Translations under genes and position numbers: made by a program
Origin: a virus
Length of the DNA stretch: 59,219 bases
Reading direction: 5' to 3' (one strand)
Virus record (IMG/VR): IMGVR_UViG_3300050011_000072
Coordinates: 1-59,219 of that record
The notes under the pieces: generated by a model
Database searches by the model: none
What the model saw: only the letters and a program-made list of their open reading frames with translations
Told to the model about the DNA's origin: nothing
Shown here: positions 23,302-32,534 of the stretch, in pieces
How positions within the stretch are numbered: position 1 is the stretch's first letter
Layout of the letters: each line of letters starts with the position of its first letter

Positions 23302-23769
23302 TCATGTCAGATGATGTTCAATCACTTCTGTTGGTGAAAATCTCACCCCATTTTTTAGGTAGCGCTGCATAACCCATAGGTTAAATGGCATCATGTGCGT
23401 ACCAGAATCGCGCTCTGTATGGTGGCGGCGACAAAGTACCACTCCATTGTAATGGCAATTATCAACGAATATATATGGATCAGAGCCATCGAATGAGTCC
23501 CATGGGAAATTTGGAACATCGGCTTTTACGGCATCCCAATCAATTTCTTCCTCTGCAAAACAACGCTCCAATACCCTGTGATGCAGTTGAAGCGGTTCGC
23601 CGGCCTCCTTTTCATCGGCTCCACATATCCAGCACCGATGACCCACCTTATCCATGTACTCTTTTCTCGTGCGCTCAAATAATGCCGTCGCCTTCCTTTT
23701 GGCGTGAGCGCCAATCTCAACATCAATCGACAATGTTTCCTTCTCTTCATGCGTGTCGGTAACTGACAT
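23302..23769 (-). CDS. HNH endonuclease-like protein
   Basis: The 155-residue protein has HRCWICGADE at about 47-56, LQLHHRVLER at about 64-73 and NGVVLCRRHHTERDSGTH at about 108-125: a zinc-bound HNH core. An N-terminal basic helix precedes it. It is inserted between fibre and lysis genes with its own flanking hairpin, the typical placement of a free-standing homing endonuclease. Confidence 0.78.
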   Translation of the reverse strand: MSVTDTHEEKETLSIDVEIGAHAKRKATALFERTRKEYMDKVGHRCWICGADEKEAGEPLQLHHRVLERCFAEEEIDWDAVKADVPNFPWDSFDGSDPYIFVDNCHYNGVVLCRRHHTERDSGTHMMPFNLWVMQRYLKNGVRFSPTEVIEHHLT

Positions 23770-23822
23770 GTTCGCTTTCTTATCCGGTCAAACTTCCATT
23801 GTTGGCGCAGCGGTAAAGATCG

Positions 23823-24206
23823 CTAGTATGTTATTACTGCGGCAAGATTCGTCGCCGTCGTGGCGCTGGTTGCCGCGCCGCCGATAAACGAAATAACGCC
23901 TGACCCGTTGATCGAAATTGTAGTGCCGTCAACCTGGACAACGCCAAGCGCCGCGCTCGTTGCCTTGGGTACGGTGATCACGCCGGCCGTATCTGTAATG
24001 ACTGTGCCATCTGGCTTGACAAGCCCTAATGTTGACGTTGTTGCTGTCGGCGCACCACTAGAGAGATCGGAATATGCCGCCTGCCCAAATGTGCCAGAGC
24101 CATTACTTTTGATCGCCCCTGTTACTAGTGCTGGCCCGGTGATGCGGCTATCGTTACCCTGCGCTGCCGCACAAATAAACGCCAGTAAAATGCCTATCTT
24201 CCTCAT
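23823..24206 (-). CDS. Tail-fibre-associated protein, 127 aa
   Basis: The product starts MRKIGILLAFICAAAQGNDSR, which looks like a signal peptide fused to the GNDSRI motif common in fibre tips. The rest is Ala/Thr/Ser-rich and strand-like (TSTLGLVKPDGTVIT, SAALGVVQVDGTTIS), resembling repeated fibre segments. Two of those segments are internal repeats of each other. A signal-like start on a virion protein is odd and may be accidental. Confidence 0.5.
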   Translation of the reverse strand: MRKIGILLAFICAAAQGNDSRITGPALVTGAIKSNGSGTFGQAAYSDLSSGAPTATTSTLGLVKPDGTVITDTAGVITVPKATSAALGVVQVDGTTISINGSGVISFIGGAATSATTATNLAAVITY

Positions 24207-24661
24207 TGCGGAACCCCCTGCAATATCGCCGGTATCCGAGCAGGCAGAATGTACGTCGATGCCGGTGTAGTTGCGGGTTGCTGATTTGTTACCGAAAGGT
24301 ATGTCAAACCCTCTGACAGCATGCCTTGCTGCACCATCGTTCCGCTTGTAAATGCGCGCGCCAATCGCTTTGCAAAGACCATGACGATGGGATCGGTTGA
24401 TGCGTCGATTGCGACCTCTTCAACCACGGTGAACGCGTCATAGACCTGCATCGCCGTGAGGTCGGGCAATACGACTGGCGGCACAACCGGCACAACCGGA
24501 ACGGGATTTGTCCACACGCCATTTGCGAATGTTGCGCCGTTCTCTGTTCCATTCGGAACAACGATGAATTGTGCGGCTACATCGGCGTGAAAAATAGTCG
24601 TAGGGTCAACCGTGACCACATCGACGGCCTGATTATTTACATTACGTGCGTATGTTGTCAT
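24203..24661 (-). CDS. Putative tail fibre assembly/accessory protein, 152 aa
   Basis: The protein starts with a compact strand-rich region, then has a Pro/Val hinge (NPVPVVPVVPPVVLPDLTAM) and a helical C-terminal domain. Position right after the Gly-rich fibre gene, with coupled ATGA overlap at its end, suggests a fibre chaperone or accessory. No firm homology is seen. Confidence 0.5.
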   Translation of the reverse strand: MTTYARNVNNQAVDVVTVDPTTIFHADVAAQFIVVPNGTENGATFANGVWTNPVPVVPVVPPVVLPDLTAMQVYDAFTVVEEVAIDASTDPIVMVFAKRLARAFTSGTMVQQGMLSEGLTYLSVTNQQPATTPASTYILPARIPAILQGVPQ

Positions 24662-25630
24662 TTAAAACTCCACAATTACGATACCTGGCCCACCATTGCC
24701 GCCGCCTGTAGTGCTACCCGTGATAGCCCCGCCGCCGCCGCCGCCGATACCTCCAGCTGCGGCAGCATACCCTGTTGCCCCGCTGCCGCCGCCGCCGCCG
24801 CCATTGCCTCCAGGCCCACTTCCAGCTGAACCAGCGCCGCCGCCGCCGCCATTGCCGCCTGCTTGTCCCACGCCGATGGAGGATATACCGCCGCCGCCGC
24901 CCGTGAAACTGTCAAAAGGGAATCGCAAGCTTGCGTTTATCGCATTGTCCGTGCCGCCGGTAGTGACGGCCTGTACTCCAGTTATGTCTGGGCCAGCCCC
25001 CGGCCAAGATAGACCGAATGCCGACCCGCCGCCGCTGCCGCCGGCACCACCGCCGACGCCGCCGCCGCCGCCATTGCCACTTACACTGCCAGTTCCATTG
25101 CCGCCATTACCTAGTTGCGAACCAGCGCCGCCGCCGCCGCCAAGTGCCCCACCTCCTCCGCCAGTGCCACCTGTTGCGTGGAAACTCCCGCCAGCACCAG
25201 CGCCCCCAGCGCCACCTGCGCTTGTCGTGCTAACTGAGCCGCCAGTCGCAGATAGATAACTCCCGAAAGACGCCGTACCACCGGACGCCCCACGTGCAGT
25301 TTGACCGGGAACCGTAACTGTGACAACGGTTCCTGCGCTCAAGGGGAAGACCCCTAACGCAAAGCCGCCGCCGCCGCCGCCGCCGCACGCTAATGCTGCA
25401 AGCCCCGAACCGCCCGCCCCGACCACGCGCACCCTTACTCCTGCCGCCGTAACCCACGCCGGTACAGTAAAGGTGCCGCTAGTTGCGAATACTTGGTATC
25501 GTCCTGACCCGAAAATACCTAAGAACCCCGCGCCGACTGTTTGCGACACCGTTATGCCGTTATTGAGCGTAGCTGCAACAAGTGTATTTGTCCCTGTAGG
25601 GTAGGGAAACCCGAATGTTCCGCGTTGCAT
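24662..25630 (-). CDS. Glycine-rich tail fibre/adhesin
   Basis: The 322-residue protein has an N-terminal segment FATSGTFTVPAWVTAAGVRV typical of the entry domain of phage glycine-rich fibres. About 200 residues dominated by Gly runs of three to seven follow, separated by variable loops, ending GGPGIVIVEF. Such polyglycine arrays form sandwich tips with exposed receptor-binding loops. The stop codon adjoins the next start directly. Confidence 0.8.
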   Translation of the reverse strand: MQRGTFGFPYPTGTNTLVAATLNNGITVSQTVGAGFLGIFGSGRYQVFATSGTFTVPAWVTAAGVRVRVVGAGGSGLAALACGGGGGGGFALGVFPLSAGTVVTVTVPGQTARGASGGTASFGSYLSATGGSVSTTSAGGAGGAGAGGSFHATGGTGGGGGALGGGGGAGSQLGNGGNGTGSVSGNGGGGGVGGGAGGSGGGSAFGLSWPGAGPDITGVQAVTTGGTDNAINASLRFPFDSFTGGGGGISSIGVGQAGGNGGGGGAGSAGSGPGGNGGGGGGSGATGYAAAAGGIGGGGGGAITGSTTGGGNGGPGIVIVEF

Positions 25631-26034
25631 TAGTAGCTCCCGCCTTCAACTTGAACGACCACACCCGTTTGCGCAACGCTTAGCACCCCGTAGAGCGTTG
25701 ACCCTGTTGGCATGGCGATAGGAAACAGGTTCGGATTATCGACGGCCTCAAGCGTCTGAATTGTCGAAGCGGTGCCGGCAGCAACCGTCTGCACGGCCAA
25801 CTGAATCTCGGCATACAGGTAATAGACTGCCGATATGACCCGATAGATCAAGAGCGTTCCGGCTATCGTTGTCGCGTTGGGAGCAATCACGATGCGCTCG
25901 ATTTCACCGCCACTTGCGCCGGGGGTAAAGATCGTTGCGCCCGCTGTAGGCGCCGCACGTGTGCCGCCGTTGATCGACGTCAATACCGCTGCGCCTACGG
26001 TCGGTGTACTTGCATAATTTGGTGCGGTTGCCAT
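25630..26034 (-). CDS. Tail-associated hypothetical protein, 134 aa
   Basis: The strand-rich, Ala/Thr-rich product shows a jelly-roll-like pattern (GGEIERIVIAPNATTIAGTL). It lies between two fibre genes and overlaps the Gly-rich fibre by one base. It is probably a small fibre or receptor-binding component. Confidence 0.5.
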   Translation of the reverse strand: MATAPNYASTPTVGAAVLTSINGGTRAAPTAGATIFTPGASGGEIERIVIAPNATTIAGTLLIYRVISAVYYLYAEIQLAVQTVAAGTASTIQTLEAVDNPNLFPIAMPTGSTLYGVLSVAQTGVVVQVEGGSY

Positions 26035-26043
26035 CGCAATTCC

Positions 26044-27585
26044 TTAGAGTAAATATCCGAGTTGATAAAGTGCTGAATTGAAATTCGCAGTAGCGGCGTT
26101 GACGCCGCTATCGACTAGCGTTCCGGTTATATCGTTGAATGAAGCAAAATTGCTTACTGTGATTGAGCCAGAACCACTAACAGCGGCGACAACACCGGAT
26201 GCCGACGACACTGCCGGGCCTTCTTTGATCGTGCCTGCCGTGTCCGAAAATTCAGCAAGATTATTGGCTACAGTCGCCCCGCTGACAGCCGCCACGGTAC
26301 CGGTATTCGATGATGCATTGGCTAGGGATGCAGTGCCTAACTCGGTGGCCGTGAGTTGAAATTGTGTGCCGTCATAGCGAATCGTGAGAATGTTCCCCGC
26401 GATAATTTCGCCGCCGGTCAATGCGATAGGTCCAGTCGGCCCATCCTTGAAAATGTTCTTTGCGCCAAGTCCGCTAATGGCAATCGTCGTTGCGCCGGTA
26501 TTCGTGTATCCGGCGACGAATGAATAAGCTAACCCTGTCGAATACGCCGCAATTACAGGAACAGGCGTTAACACTTGCGCATTGGCGCTGCCTGTTGATG
26601 TTCCGCACCATACAATTCCGTTGGGCTGATAGACCGCCGACCATACCGCGCCCGCCGCATTGCCGGTCGTAATGCATACCCATATGATTTTTTCGGTTGA
26701 ATCGAAAACCATTGACGGGCTCGCCCCGCCTGATGCCCCTTGATTGCCCGCGACATACCCGTTCGGGTTCCCTGCGTAGACCTGCATCAACGAATTGCGC
26801 GCCCAGACCGCCGCCGCCGCATTGCCGGTCGATGTGCAAAACCACAATGTGCTTTCGGTGGTATCCCAGACCATTGAAGCCATCACCGAACCTGCCGCGC
26901 CCGCAGTTCCTGCGACATTCCCGTTCGGATTGCCCGCATAAACAGAGAACAATCCGCCGAGTTTCGCTTGAATAAACGGCGCACCAGACGCGAGCGTGAT
27001 ATTCCCGCTAACGATGACAGTTTGCCCATAAGCGATAGCCACAACCCATAGCGGAATCCATCCAGAATCTACGGTAGGCGGCGTTTGCGTGCCGGTCGTT
27101 GCCGCTGCACCAGCCTTGATTTGCAAGGCCACCACGCCGCCGCGATTCGTGTTTGTTGCGATGCCGGGCAATGGCATTGTCGGGTTTGCTGCGTTGTAAT
27201 AATTCAGTGCTTGCGGATTGCTGTCCACTTGCTGGAATTGCGCCTCGATTAGAAAGTCTTGCGAATATCCGACCGTGCCGGGCGCCGTGAAAGTAAGCGG
27301 AGTCTCACCGAACAAGATACCCTGCTGCACAATCTGACTGGAATCGGGAGGCAATACGCCGTATGCCGTGCTATCGACTGCGGCAAGTTGGTACAGCGAA
27401 CCCGCGCCGATTTGCGCCTGCATATTGCCGCCAACCGGTGTACAAGCAAGGCCATCCGCATATGTGCCACTACCAAGCAAGGCAAGCAGCGCCATGCCGA
27501 GGCCGACTGTTGCATCTTTGTTGGTGTACAGCAGGTCTTGACTGCGGACTACTGCCCCAACCTGGGTAATTACGCGGTCGCTCAT
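26044..27585 (-). CDS. Tail fibre protein with internal repeats, 513 aa
   Basis: The N-terminal 200 residues probably attach to the baseplate (QVGAVVRSQDLLYTNKDATV, then GMALLALLGSGTYADGLACT). Residues about 215-320 contain two copies of a 48-residue module beginning VYAGNPNG and ending TGNAA-AVW. The C-terminal part has strand-turn repeats typical of fibre shafts. It is the longest fibre gene and the likely main host-recognition protein. Confidence 0.75.
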   Translation of the reverse strand: MSDRVITQVGAVVRSQDLLYTNKDATVGLGMALLALLGSGTYADGLACTPVGGNMQAQIGAGSLYQLAAVDSTAYGVLPPDSSQIVQQGILFGETPLTFTAPGTVGYSQDFLIEAQFQQVDSNPQALNYYNAANPTMPLPGIATNTNRGGVVALQIKAGAAATTGTQTPPTVDSGWIPLWVVAIAYGQTVIVSGNITLASGAPFIQAKLGGLFSVYAGNPNGNVAGTAGAAGSVMASMVWDTTESTLWFCTSTGNAAAAVWARNSLMQVYAGNPNGYVAGNQGASGGASPSMVFDSTEKIIWVCITTGNAAGAVWSAVYQPNGIVWCGTSTGSANAQVLTPVPVIAAYSTGLAYSFVAGYTNTGATTIAISGLGAKNIFKDGPTGPIALTGGEIIAGNILTIRYDGTQFQLTATELGTASLANASSNTGTVAAVSGATVANNLAEFSDTAGTIKEGPAVSSASGVVAAVSGSGSITVSNFASFNDITGTLVDSGVNAATANFNSALYQLGYLL

Positions 27586-27939
27586 CTACCAACTCCGGCA
27601 AGAAAATGGATGCGCCGAACTTGCCGCGTAAATCCAGATTGCCGCAACCGATACCCCGCTTGCCTGTATCGCATTCGGATATGTCGCGCCAGGCGCTACC
27701 GATACCGCCCCGCTACCAAGCGCCCAACTTGCAGGCACGCCAAGGTCATAGACGAGGAGTGCCTCGGTCGCGTGCTGATTCTGGATGAACCAGCCTGAGC
27801 GATTCATGCTCGCCGGTAGAAGTTGTTGCGCCGTGCCGCCCGTCGTGATCGTGCCGGAATAATCGGTAAACAGCCCTGCTTGCGCGTTCGGGATGATTAC
27901 TTGTGGATTCCCATTTCCATCTTGCACCGTCAAAAGCAT
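27586..27939 (-). CDS. Tail-associated hypothetical protein, 117 aa
   Basis: A 117-residue strand-rich protein (MLLTVQDGNGNPQVIIPNAQ) with a Trp-containing centre (SGWFIQNQHATEALLVYDLG). It overlaps the end of the DUF2612-type gene by ten bases and adjoins the fibre. It is possibly a fibre connector. Confidence 0.5.
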   Translation of the reverse strand: MLLTVQDGNGNPQVIIPNAQAGLFTDYSGTITTGGTAQQLLPASMNRSGWFIQNQHATEALLVYDLGVPASWALGSGAVSVAPGATYPNAIQASGVSVAAIWIYAASSAHPFSCRSW

Positions 27940-28562
27940 GAGATAGCCCCTATAAATTGTGAATTAAGCGGCGAACTGAACGCCACGCTGTTGTTAAGGA
28001 TATCGAGCCACATGACGGTTGCCGCAGGCTTCGCCATATTCGTCCAATTCTGAATATCCGCATCACTCATGCCATTGCCGCGATACGCCACAATCAACGC
28101 CTGATATGGGGAATATCCTGATAATTCTGTATAGGCGCCGGCGACGTCGTAACATGCATATCCAGTGTCATACGCCCCGCTATCGGCCACGCGAAGCGGC
28201 TCAAATATCTTAGGCTTACGCCCCGTCAATTTGAATAGTGTCGAGCATAACCCGCCGCGCGTCGTCCGTTGCGCGAGCAATAAAGCAAGAATCCGCTTTC
28301 TGAAATTTTCGTCAGGCTCCCCGGCATGCCTCTGCAAATTCGCGCCAAAATAATCCTGCGATGCAAGGTCAAGGAAATAATCGGTTGCAGTCCTTATTCG
28401 CGTCTGGATATAGGTGTAAGAGATCAAGCTATACCCGAACGATAGCGCCCATGCTGCGCCATTCAATACCGCGTCAAGTATTGGCGTCGGTTCTTGAAAC
28501 CATCCGTTCGGAATCAACCGTTTCAGACGGTTGACCATGTCCGACTGGTCGCCGGTACTCAT
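27930..28562 (-). CDS. DUF2612-type tail/baseplate protein
   Basis: Start set at ATG 28562, overlapping the baseplate J stop. The 210-residue protein contains FLDLASQDYFGANLQRHAGE and FRKRILALLLAQRTTRGGLC, the pattern of DUF2612 proteins that follow the Mu gp47-type baseplate gene and link the wedge to fibres. It occupies the same position as Mu gp48. Confidence 0.75.
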   Translation of the reverse strand: MSTGDQSDMVNRLKRLIPNGWFQEPTPILDAVLNGAAWALSFGYSLISYTYIQTRIRTATDYFLDLASQDYFGANLQRHAGEPDENFRKRILALLLAQRTTRGGLCSTLFKLTGRKPKIFEPLRVADSGAYDTGYACYDVAGAYTELSGYSPYQALIVAYRGNGMSDADIQNWTNMAKPAATVMWLDILNNSVAFSSPLNSQFIGAISCF

Positions 28563-29689
28563 GATATTGTCGGAATCCCATTGCATTTAATCACGTTGTA
28601 CGTTGCTGGAACAATATCGACGTTACTGCCATTGAGCGTGAATGCAGACAATGAGACATTTGCTACGCCTGGGACCGCGTACATGATCGGGAAGCATGCT
28701 GTATATTCCAGCGTTGCGCCATTCGGCAAAGTGTTGATGAATTGCTCCAGCGCCGCAGCGACGGCGGCAGTGACGGTAGAATGCACATAGCCGGTCGCAC
28801 TGGTGATTGTGCCGACCACTGTTACATCAAGGATGGTTGGGGATTGCACACTGAAGATACTGCACGTTGGCCTGGCCGCGCTGATTGCCGCCGCTGCCGC
28901 GGTGAGCAACGAAGCGGATGGGGCACCGGAACCATCGTCGACCACCACAAAGAAAGCGCCCAACGTCGGCGTACTTGGATAGACCATGTTTTCGACTAGC
29001 ACCACGTAAAGCCCGGTTTGAATCGCCTTGACTGCCGCAACGATCGCGCCATCGGTGCCGCCTGATAAATTCGTGATGTAAAGCTGAAACCGCGCATCGT
29101 AGGCCGCGTCTGATTCGGCATTTTGCCCATTCGTAAATTCAGAGCCATTCGTCACGGTATCGACACCCGGTATCGGCGTGGTGATAACCGTGATGCTCCC
29201 GGCCAGGACATTCCCGCTTGCACCCGCAACTACCGCCGCAACTGGTAGCGTGGCAGTCGCCGTGCCGCCGGGAATCACATAGCCGGTGTACGATGGACTC
29301 CAAAGCGCATTGGCGGTATTGATGGCAACGGTAAAACTCGTTCCGGCGCCGGTTGAAACCGAAGCCCCCGCATAAATCACACGTTGCGCGGTATAGGTGA
29401 TGCTCGTAAATGTCACGCTCCCGGTCGCAATCACAGCGCCAAGACGCTGGAAATCGAAGTCAGCCATCCAACTATCAAGATCAGGCCCGACGCTCGTAGC
29501 CGCCCGCGTAAGCCCTTGCACTTGCAAGATCATGCCTTGAAGCCAAAGCATCATAAACGAGATTGCCTGCGCGATGGCAAGCAGCACGGACCCGACACCG
29601 AACGTCAGCGGTTGCGTTGAATTGGCTTGGATCGCCGTGACGACATTCGTTTCAACCGTATTAAAATCTTGCGTTTGCAATACTGTCAT
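28559..29689 (-). CDS. Baseplate protein J-like (Mu gp47 type)
   Basis: The 376-residue protein has the baseplate J plan: an N-terminal helical region with VGPDLDSWMADFDFQRLGA, a strand-rich centre, NGQNAESDAAYDARFQLYI (a hallmark block) and VVLVENMVYPSTPTLGAFFV. It forms the wedge arms of the contractile baseplate. It is coupled to the gp46-like gene. Confidence 0.88.
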   Translation of the reverse strand: MTVLQTQDFNTVETNVVTAIQANSTQPLTFGVGSVLLAIAQAISFMMLWLQGMILQVQGLTRAATSVGPDLDSWMADFDFQRLGAVIATGSVTFTSITYTAQRVIYAGASVSTGAGTSFTVAINTANALWSPSYTGYVIPGGTATATLPVAAVVAGASGNVLAGSITVITTPIPGVDTVTNGSEFTNGQNAESDAAYDARFQLYITNLSGGTDGAIVAAVKAIQTGLYVVLVENMVYPSTPTLGAFFVVVDDGSGAPSASLLTAAAAAISAARPTCSIFSVQSPTILDVTVVGTITSATGYVHSTVTAAVAAALEQFINTLPNGATLEYTACFPIMYAVPGVANVSLSAFTLNGSNVDIVPATYNVIKCNGIPTIS

Positions 29690-30048
29690 GGGGCGACCGT
29701 GAAATTGAGAATTACAGGTTGATTTTGCGTCGCGTACTGTGCCGAAACGTACATGGCTTGGCCGGGTAACTGCGTGACTTGCACTTGCGGAACAGGACTT
29801 GCTGCAACCGATGGCTCAAGCCGCATTTGCGATACCACTTTACGGGATACTGCCGTGGCGCTTGTTGTGCTGCCGATATCTCCCGGCAAACCGCCGCCAT
29901 ATGTCGGCTCTGCAAGATAATCGTTCGTATTCGTCATGAGTCGGCGCAATACTCTTTGTTCGCTCTCGACAATCCCTGTGACGACAAGCAGATCGCCGGT
30001 TGCGGATAGCTGAAGATCGCTGCCGAAGTATTGGCCTACATCGCTCAT
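29686..30048 (-). CDS. Baseplate wedge protein, Mu gp46/gp25-like
   Basis: Start set at ATG 30048 (ATGA overlap with the upstream stop). The 120-residue protein reads DLLVVTGIVESEQRVLRRLM then NDYLAEPTYGGGLPGDIG, the characteristic order of Mu gp46 and gp25-like wedge proteins. Confidence 0.82.
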   Translation of the reverse strand: MSDVGQYFGSDLQLSATGDLLVVTGIVESEQRVLRRLMTNTNDYLAEPTYGGGLPGDIGSTTSATAVSRKVVSQMRLEPSVAASPVPQVQVTQLPGQAMYVSAQYATQNQPVILNFTVAP

Positions 30049-30596
30049 AGCGAACACCTTGGGAATCTATGTGATGCCGTTGTTATAGTTGCTTCCAGTG
30101 AAGCTAACGCAGCAGGCAAAGCGGCTAATTGCGCTTCAAGCGTGCTGATTTTTTTGACCAATAAATTATAGTCATATTCTGTTTTTATTAGCGCCGTCGC
30201 AAGCTGTAATGCCTGCTGCACAAATGTTGCCGCATTGGTTGACCCAAGCGATACCATTGCCAGCCCCTGTGCTTTTATATATGCAATGGCGCTACCTAAA
30301 TCAGATACCGCCGAAGCCGTCGCACCGACAGTTCCAATTGCCGTCATTGATGCTTGCGATGCCGACATCGTGGCATATAAACCAGTAAGATTTGCAATGT
30401 CATTATAAAGGTTTGTCGCCTGCTGCTGGACTTGCGATAATTCACTTGTTATTGCTGAAATAGTGCCATTCACGGAGCTGACAGCCTGCGTTTTAATTTG
30501 CGTCAGAGATGCGCACGATCCGGCGGCATTTACTCGCTTAGTAAGCGATGTGAAATACTGTAAATTTGCGCTTTCTGAACCTTGTGCAATCGACAT
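30045..30596 (-). CDS. Helical tail-associated protein, 183 aa
   Basis: A Ser/Ala/Gln-rich protein with several long helices and a heptad-like segment (AISAITSELSQVQQQATNLY) and a C-terminal coiled coil (YNLLVKKISTLEAQLAALPA). It is inserted between the spike and gp46 homologues, where Mu has no counterpart. Its role is unknown; it may be a fibre or spike accessory. Confidence 0.55.
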   Translation of the reverse strand: MSIAQGSESANLQYFTSLTKRVNAAGSCASLTQIKTQAVSSVNGTISAITSELSQVQQQATNLYNDIANLTGLYATMSASQASMTAIGTVGATASAVSDLGSAIAYIKAQGLAMVSLGSTNAATFVQQALQLATALIKTEYDYNLLVKKISTLEAQLAALPAALASLEATITTASHRFPRCSL

Positions 30597-30604
30597 TATT
30601 GGCC

Positions 30605-31210
30605 TTAATAAATATTAGTTGTAATACCGTCCTGCACTGTGATGGTAAATCCATCAAGCGATGTAAATGTGCCGCTTGCACCGTTATTCACGGTCACATT
30701 ATCGGAAACGTCCAGACTGCCATTTAATGTCGTTTCGGCATTCACAGTTAGCCCATTTACAAAGCTGATTGTCCCTGTGCCATCGCCATTCATAATGATG
30801 GTAGATCCTGCTGCATCATTAAGAGATAACTTCCCGTCATTCGTCAATTTAAAATATGCACCTGATTCATGTACGCACCAGAACTCCCCGGACGGAACCG
30901 GTATGCCTTGCGCATTCACATTCCAAAATCGCCCGACAACGAACCCGCCGCCAGCGCCATCCTCTTGGAATTGCACTTCGCAGCAATCGCCGATATTCGG
31001 AGCACCAAACATGCCCCATCCATTGCCGACCCATTGCGCGGTGATCGGGAGATATCCGGTTAATGTGTTGTCCGGCTGCAGCGCAACCTTGACGGTAGGA
31101 TATGGCGGCCCTGGATTGTAATTTTTCACAATCCCGACGCGACATGCTGCGCGCCCGACATTCGCCATTGCCGCATGCTTGCGTATCATATTGGAAAATG
31201 CGTCCATCAT
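30605..31210 (-). CDS. Baseplate assembly/spike protein V-like (Mu gp45 type)
   Basis: Start set at ATG 31210, overlapping the hub stop. The 201-residue protein has an OB-fold region (CRVGIVKNYNPGPPYPTVKV), a PNIGDCCEVQF block, and a C-terminal repetitive beta region (GTISFVNGLTVNAETTLNGS). The last would form the triangular beta-helix spike that pierces the outer membrane. Confidence 0.85.
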   Translation of the reverse strand: MMDAFSNMIRKHAAMANVGRAACRVGIVKNYNPGPPYPTVKVALQPDNTLTGYLPITAQWVGNGWGMFGAPNIGDCCEVQFQEDGAGGGFVVGRFWNVNAQGIPVPSGEFWCVHESGAYFKLTNDGKLSLNDAAGSTIIMNGDGTGTISFVNGLTVNAETTLNGSLDVSDNVTVNNGASGTFTSLDGFTITVQDGITTNIY

Positions 31211-32319
31211 GATATTGTCACCGTCTGCGGTGTTCCAACTTTTGCGCACACATTCATTCTGAACCCATCCTCTAAATTCATGGTGCGCGTGATTGAATCA
31301 ATCGGGTAACTCGTGTCGTATGCCGTGCCGGTTCCGGTTAATTGAATCGGCTGCAAGATGGTCAATGTCTCATCGCCCGGGCATTCAATCTCAATCGGCC
31401 GCTCGTGCGAAACGAACTGCGCAAGCCGCTTATTCACTTCGGATAGCACCATCGCCGGGGTTCCGTTCGGCACGCTCAAAACGAATTGCGCCGGATTACC
31501 GGAAATTTTCATTCCTTTTGGCGTACCCGTTGCCGAACTCGAATGCGTCACCCCGTCGTTTTGCGAGAACGTCTGCACCGTAACTTCAACCCCGCGCGCG
31601 AGCGTGAGATTGTGCCGAGTCTTCAGCGTTACGACGTTTGCGCTTGATATGCTTGTCGCTGTTTCATCGGTAAATTTAACCGGCCATGCCGCGCCGCTGG
31701 CCGCCGGCCCGAAGTAAATACCGTTGCCGATCATGGCGACGATAAAGCCCTCTTGTTGGGCTAGAAACGTCATCACATCCCACTCGGTGCGGTCCTGCAT
31801 CATCATGGCATTGCTGCTGCCGAAATACGTCCCGGCGAGCGTTGACGTACTGGTTATCTGATTCACCGTGAACCCGCGCCCTACCGCCAATTGCGCAATA
31901 ATTTGCGATGATGTTAAATTCGTGAATGCGCCTGAATCAACCTCAACTTTATGGTCGATGAATGCGCTTGTGCCATCCCGCCCGGTGATCGTGATCGTCT
32001 TTTTGCGCCAATCGAAATCGACCAGATCGACAGCACCAGCCAATAGCTGCGTCGGAAAGATTGCCCACGCCTGTTCAACGCCGTCATTCACATAGCCGAC
32101 CCCGATGCTGATCGGGATATTCGTGACGGTTGACCACCAGTTTTTATCGAACTGCGGTGCCTTGCTCAATACCGCGAAATAGGACAACTCGACCGAGAAC
32201 GTGTCAGACGACATGTGCGCGGTGTTCGTCACGGACAATTCCATGCACGGAACCGTCACGCCGTTCAATACCACCGATGGACGCGGGAGCCGCGCTTGCG
32301 GTGCGTTAAGGAGCGACAA
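31207..32319 (-). CDS. Baseplate hub, gpD/Mu gp44-like
   Basis: The 370-residue protein lies directly before the spike and shows hub features: an N-terminal strand domain (PRPSVVLNGVTVPCMELSVT), TLAGTYFGSSNAMMMQDRTEWDVMTF across residues about 163-188, and LAQQEGFIVAMIGNGIYFGP. These match late-control-D-type hubs. It joins the tail tube to the spike. Confidence 0.8.
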   Translation of the reverse strand: MSLLNAPQARLPRPSVVLNGVTVPCMELSVTNTAHMSSDTFSVELSYFAVLSKAPQFDKNWWSTVTNIPISIGVGYVNDGVEQAWAIFPTQLLAGAVDLVDFDWRKKTITITGRDGTSAFIDHKVEVDSGAFTNLTSSQIIAQLAVGRGFTVNQITSTSTLAGTYFGSSNAMMMQDRTEWDVMTFLAQQEGFIVAMIGNGIYFGPAASGAAWPVKFTDETATSISSANVVTLKTRHNLTLARGVEVTVQTFSQNDGVTHSSSATGTPKGMKISGNPAQFVLSVPNGTPAMVLSEVNKRLAQFVSHERPIEIECPGDETLTILQPIQLTGTGTAYDTSYPIDSITRTMNLEDGFRMNVCAKVGTPQTVTIS

Positions 32320-32533
32320 CCACGCCCCCTGATATCGAGTTTGCCGGTAACGACGGAACCGTCAACACCCCTGCGCCTGACTGCAATTGATAGTCGATCA
32401 AGCCATTCGGCCCGCGCACTTGCTGCCAATTCGCCTGCGCAAGTTGATTCCATTGTGTCGCATCGCCGTATTGCGCGAGAGCGATCGCAAACAGATTGCC
32501 GCCATTTACCTGGATTGTGATCGGTGCGGCCAC
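32306..32533 (-). CDS. LysM-like tail protein (P2 gpX-like)
   Basis: The 75-residue protein contains GGNLFAIALAQYGDATQWNQ then LAQAN and a C-terminal LTVP, a LysM-like fold as in P2 tail protein X. It lies next to the hub and may help the tail bind peptidoglycan or stabilise the hub. Confidence 0.75.
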   Translation of the reverse strand: MAAPITIQVNGGNLFAIALAQYGDATQWNQLAQANWQQVRGPNGLIDYQLQSGAGVLTVPSLPANSISGGVVVAP

Positions 32534-32534
32534 G

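Noticed and set aside
24696-25259. Proline-rich plus-strand frame
   Set aside because: It is the complement of the polyglycine fibre; GGC codons read as Pro on the other strand.
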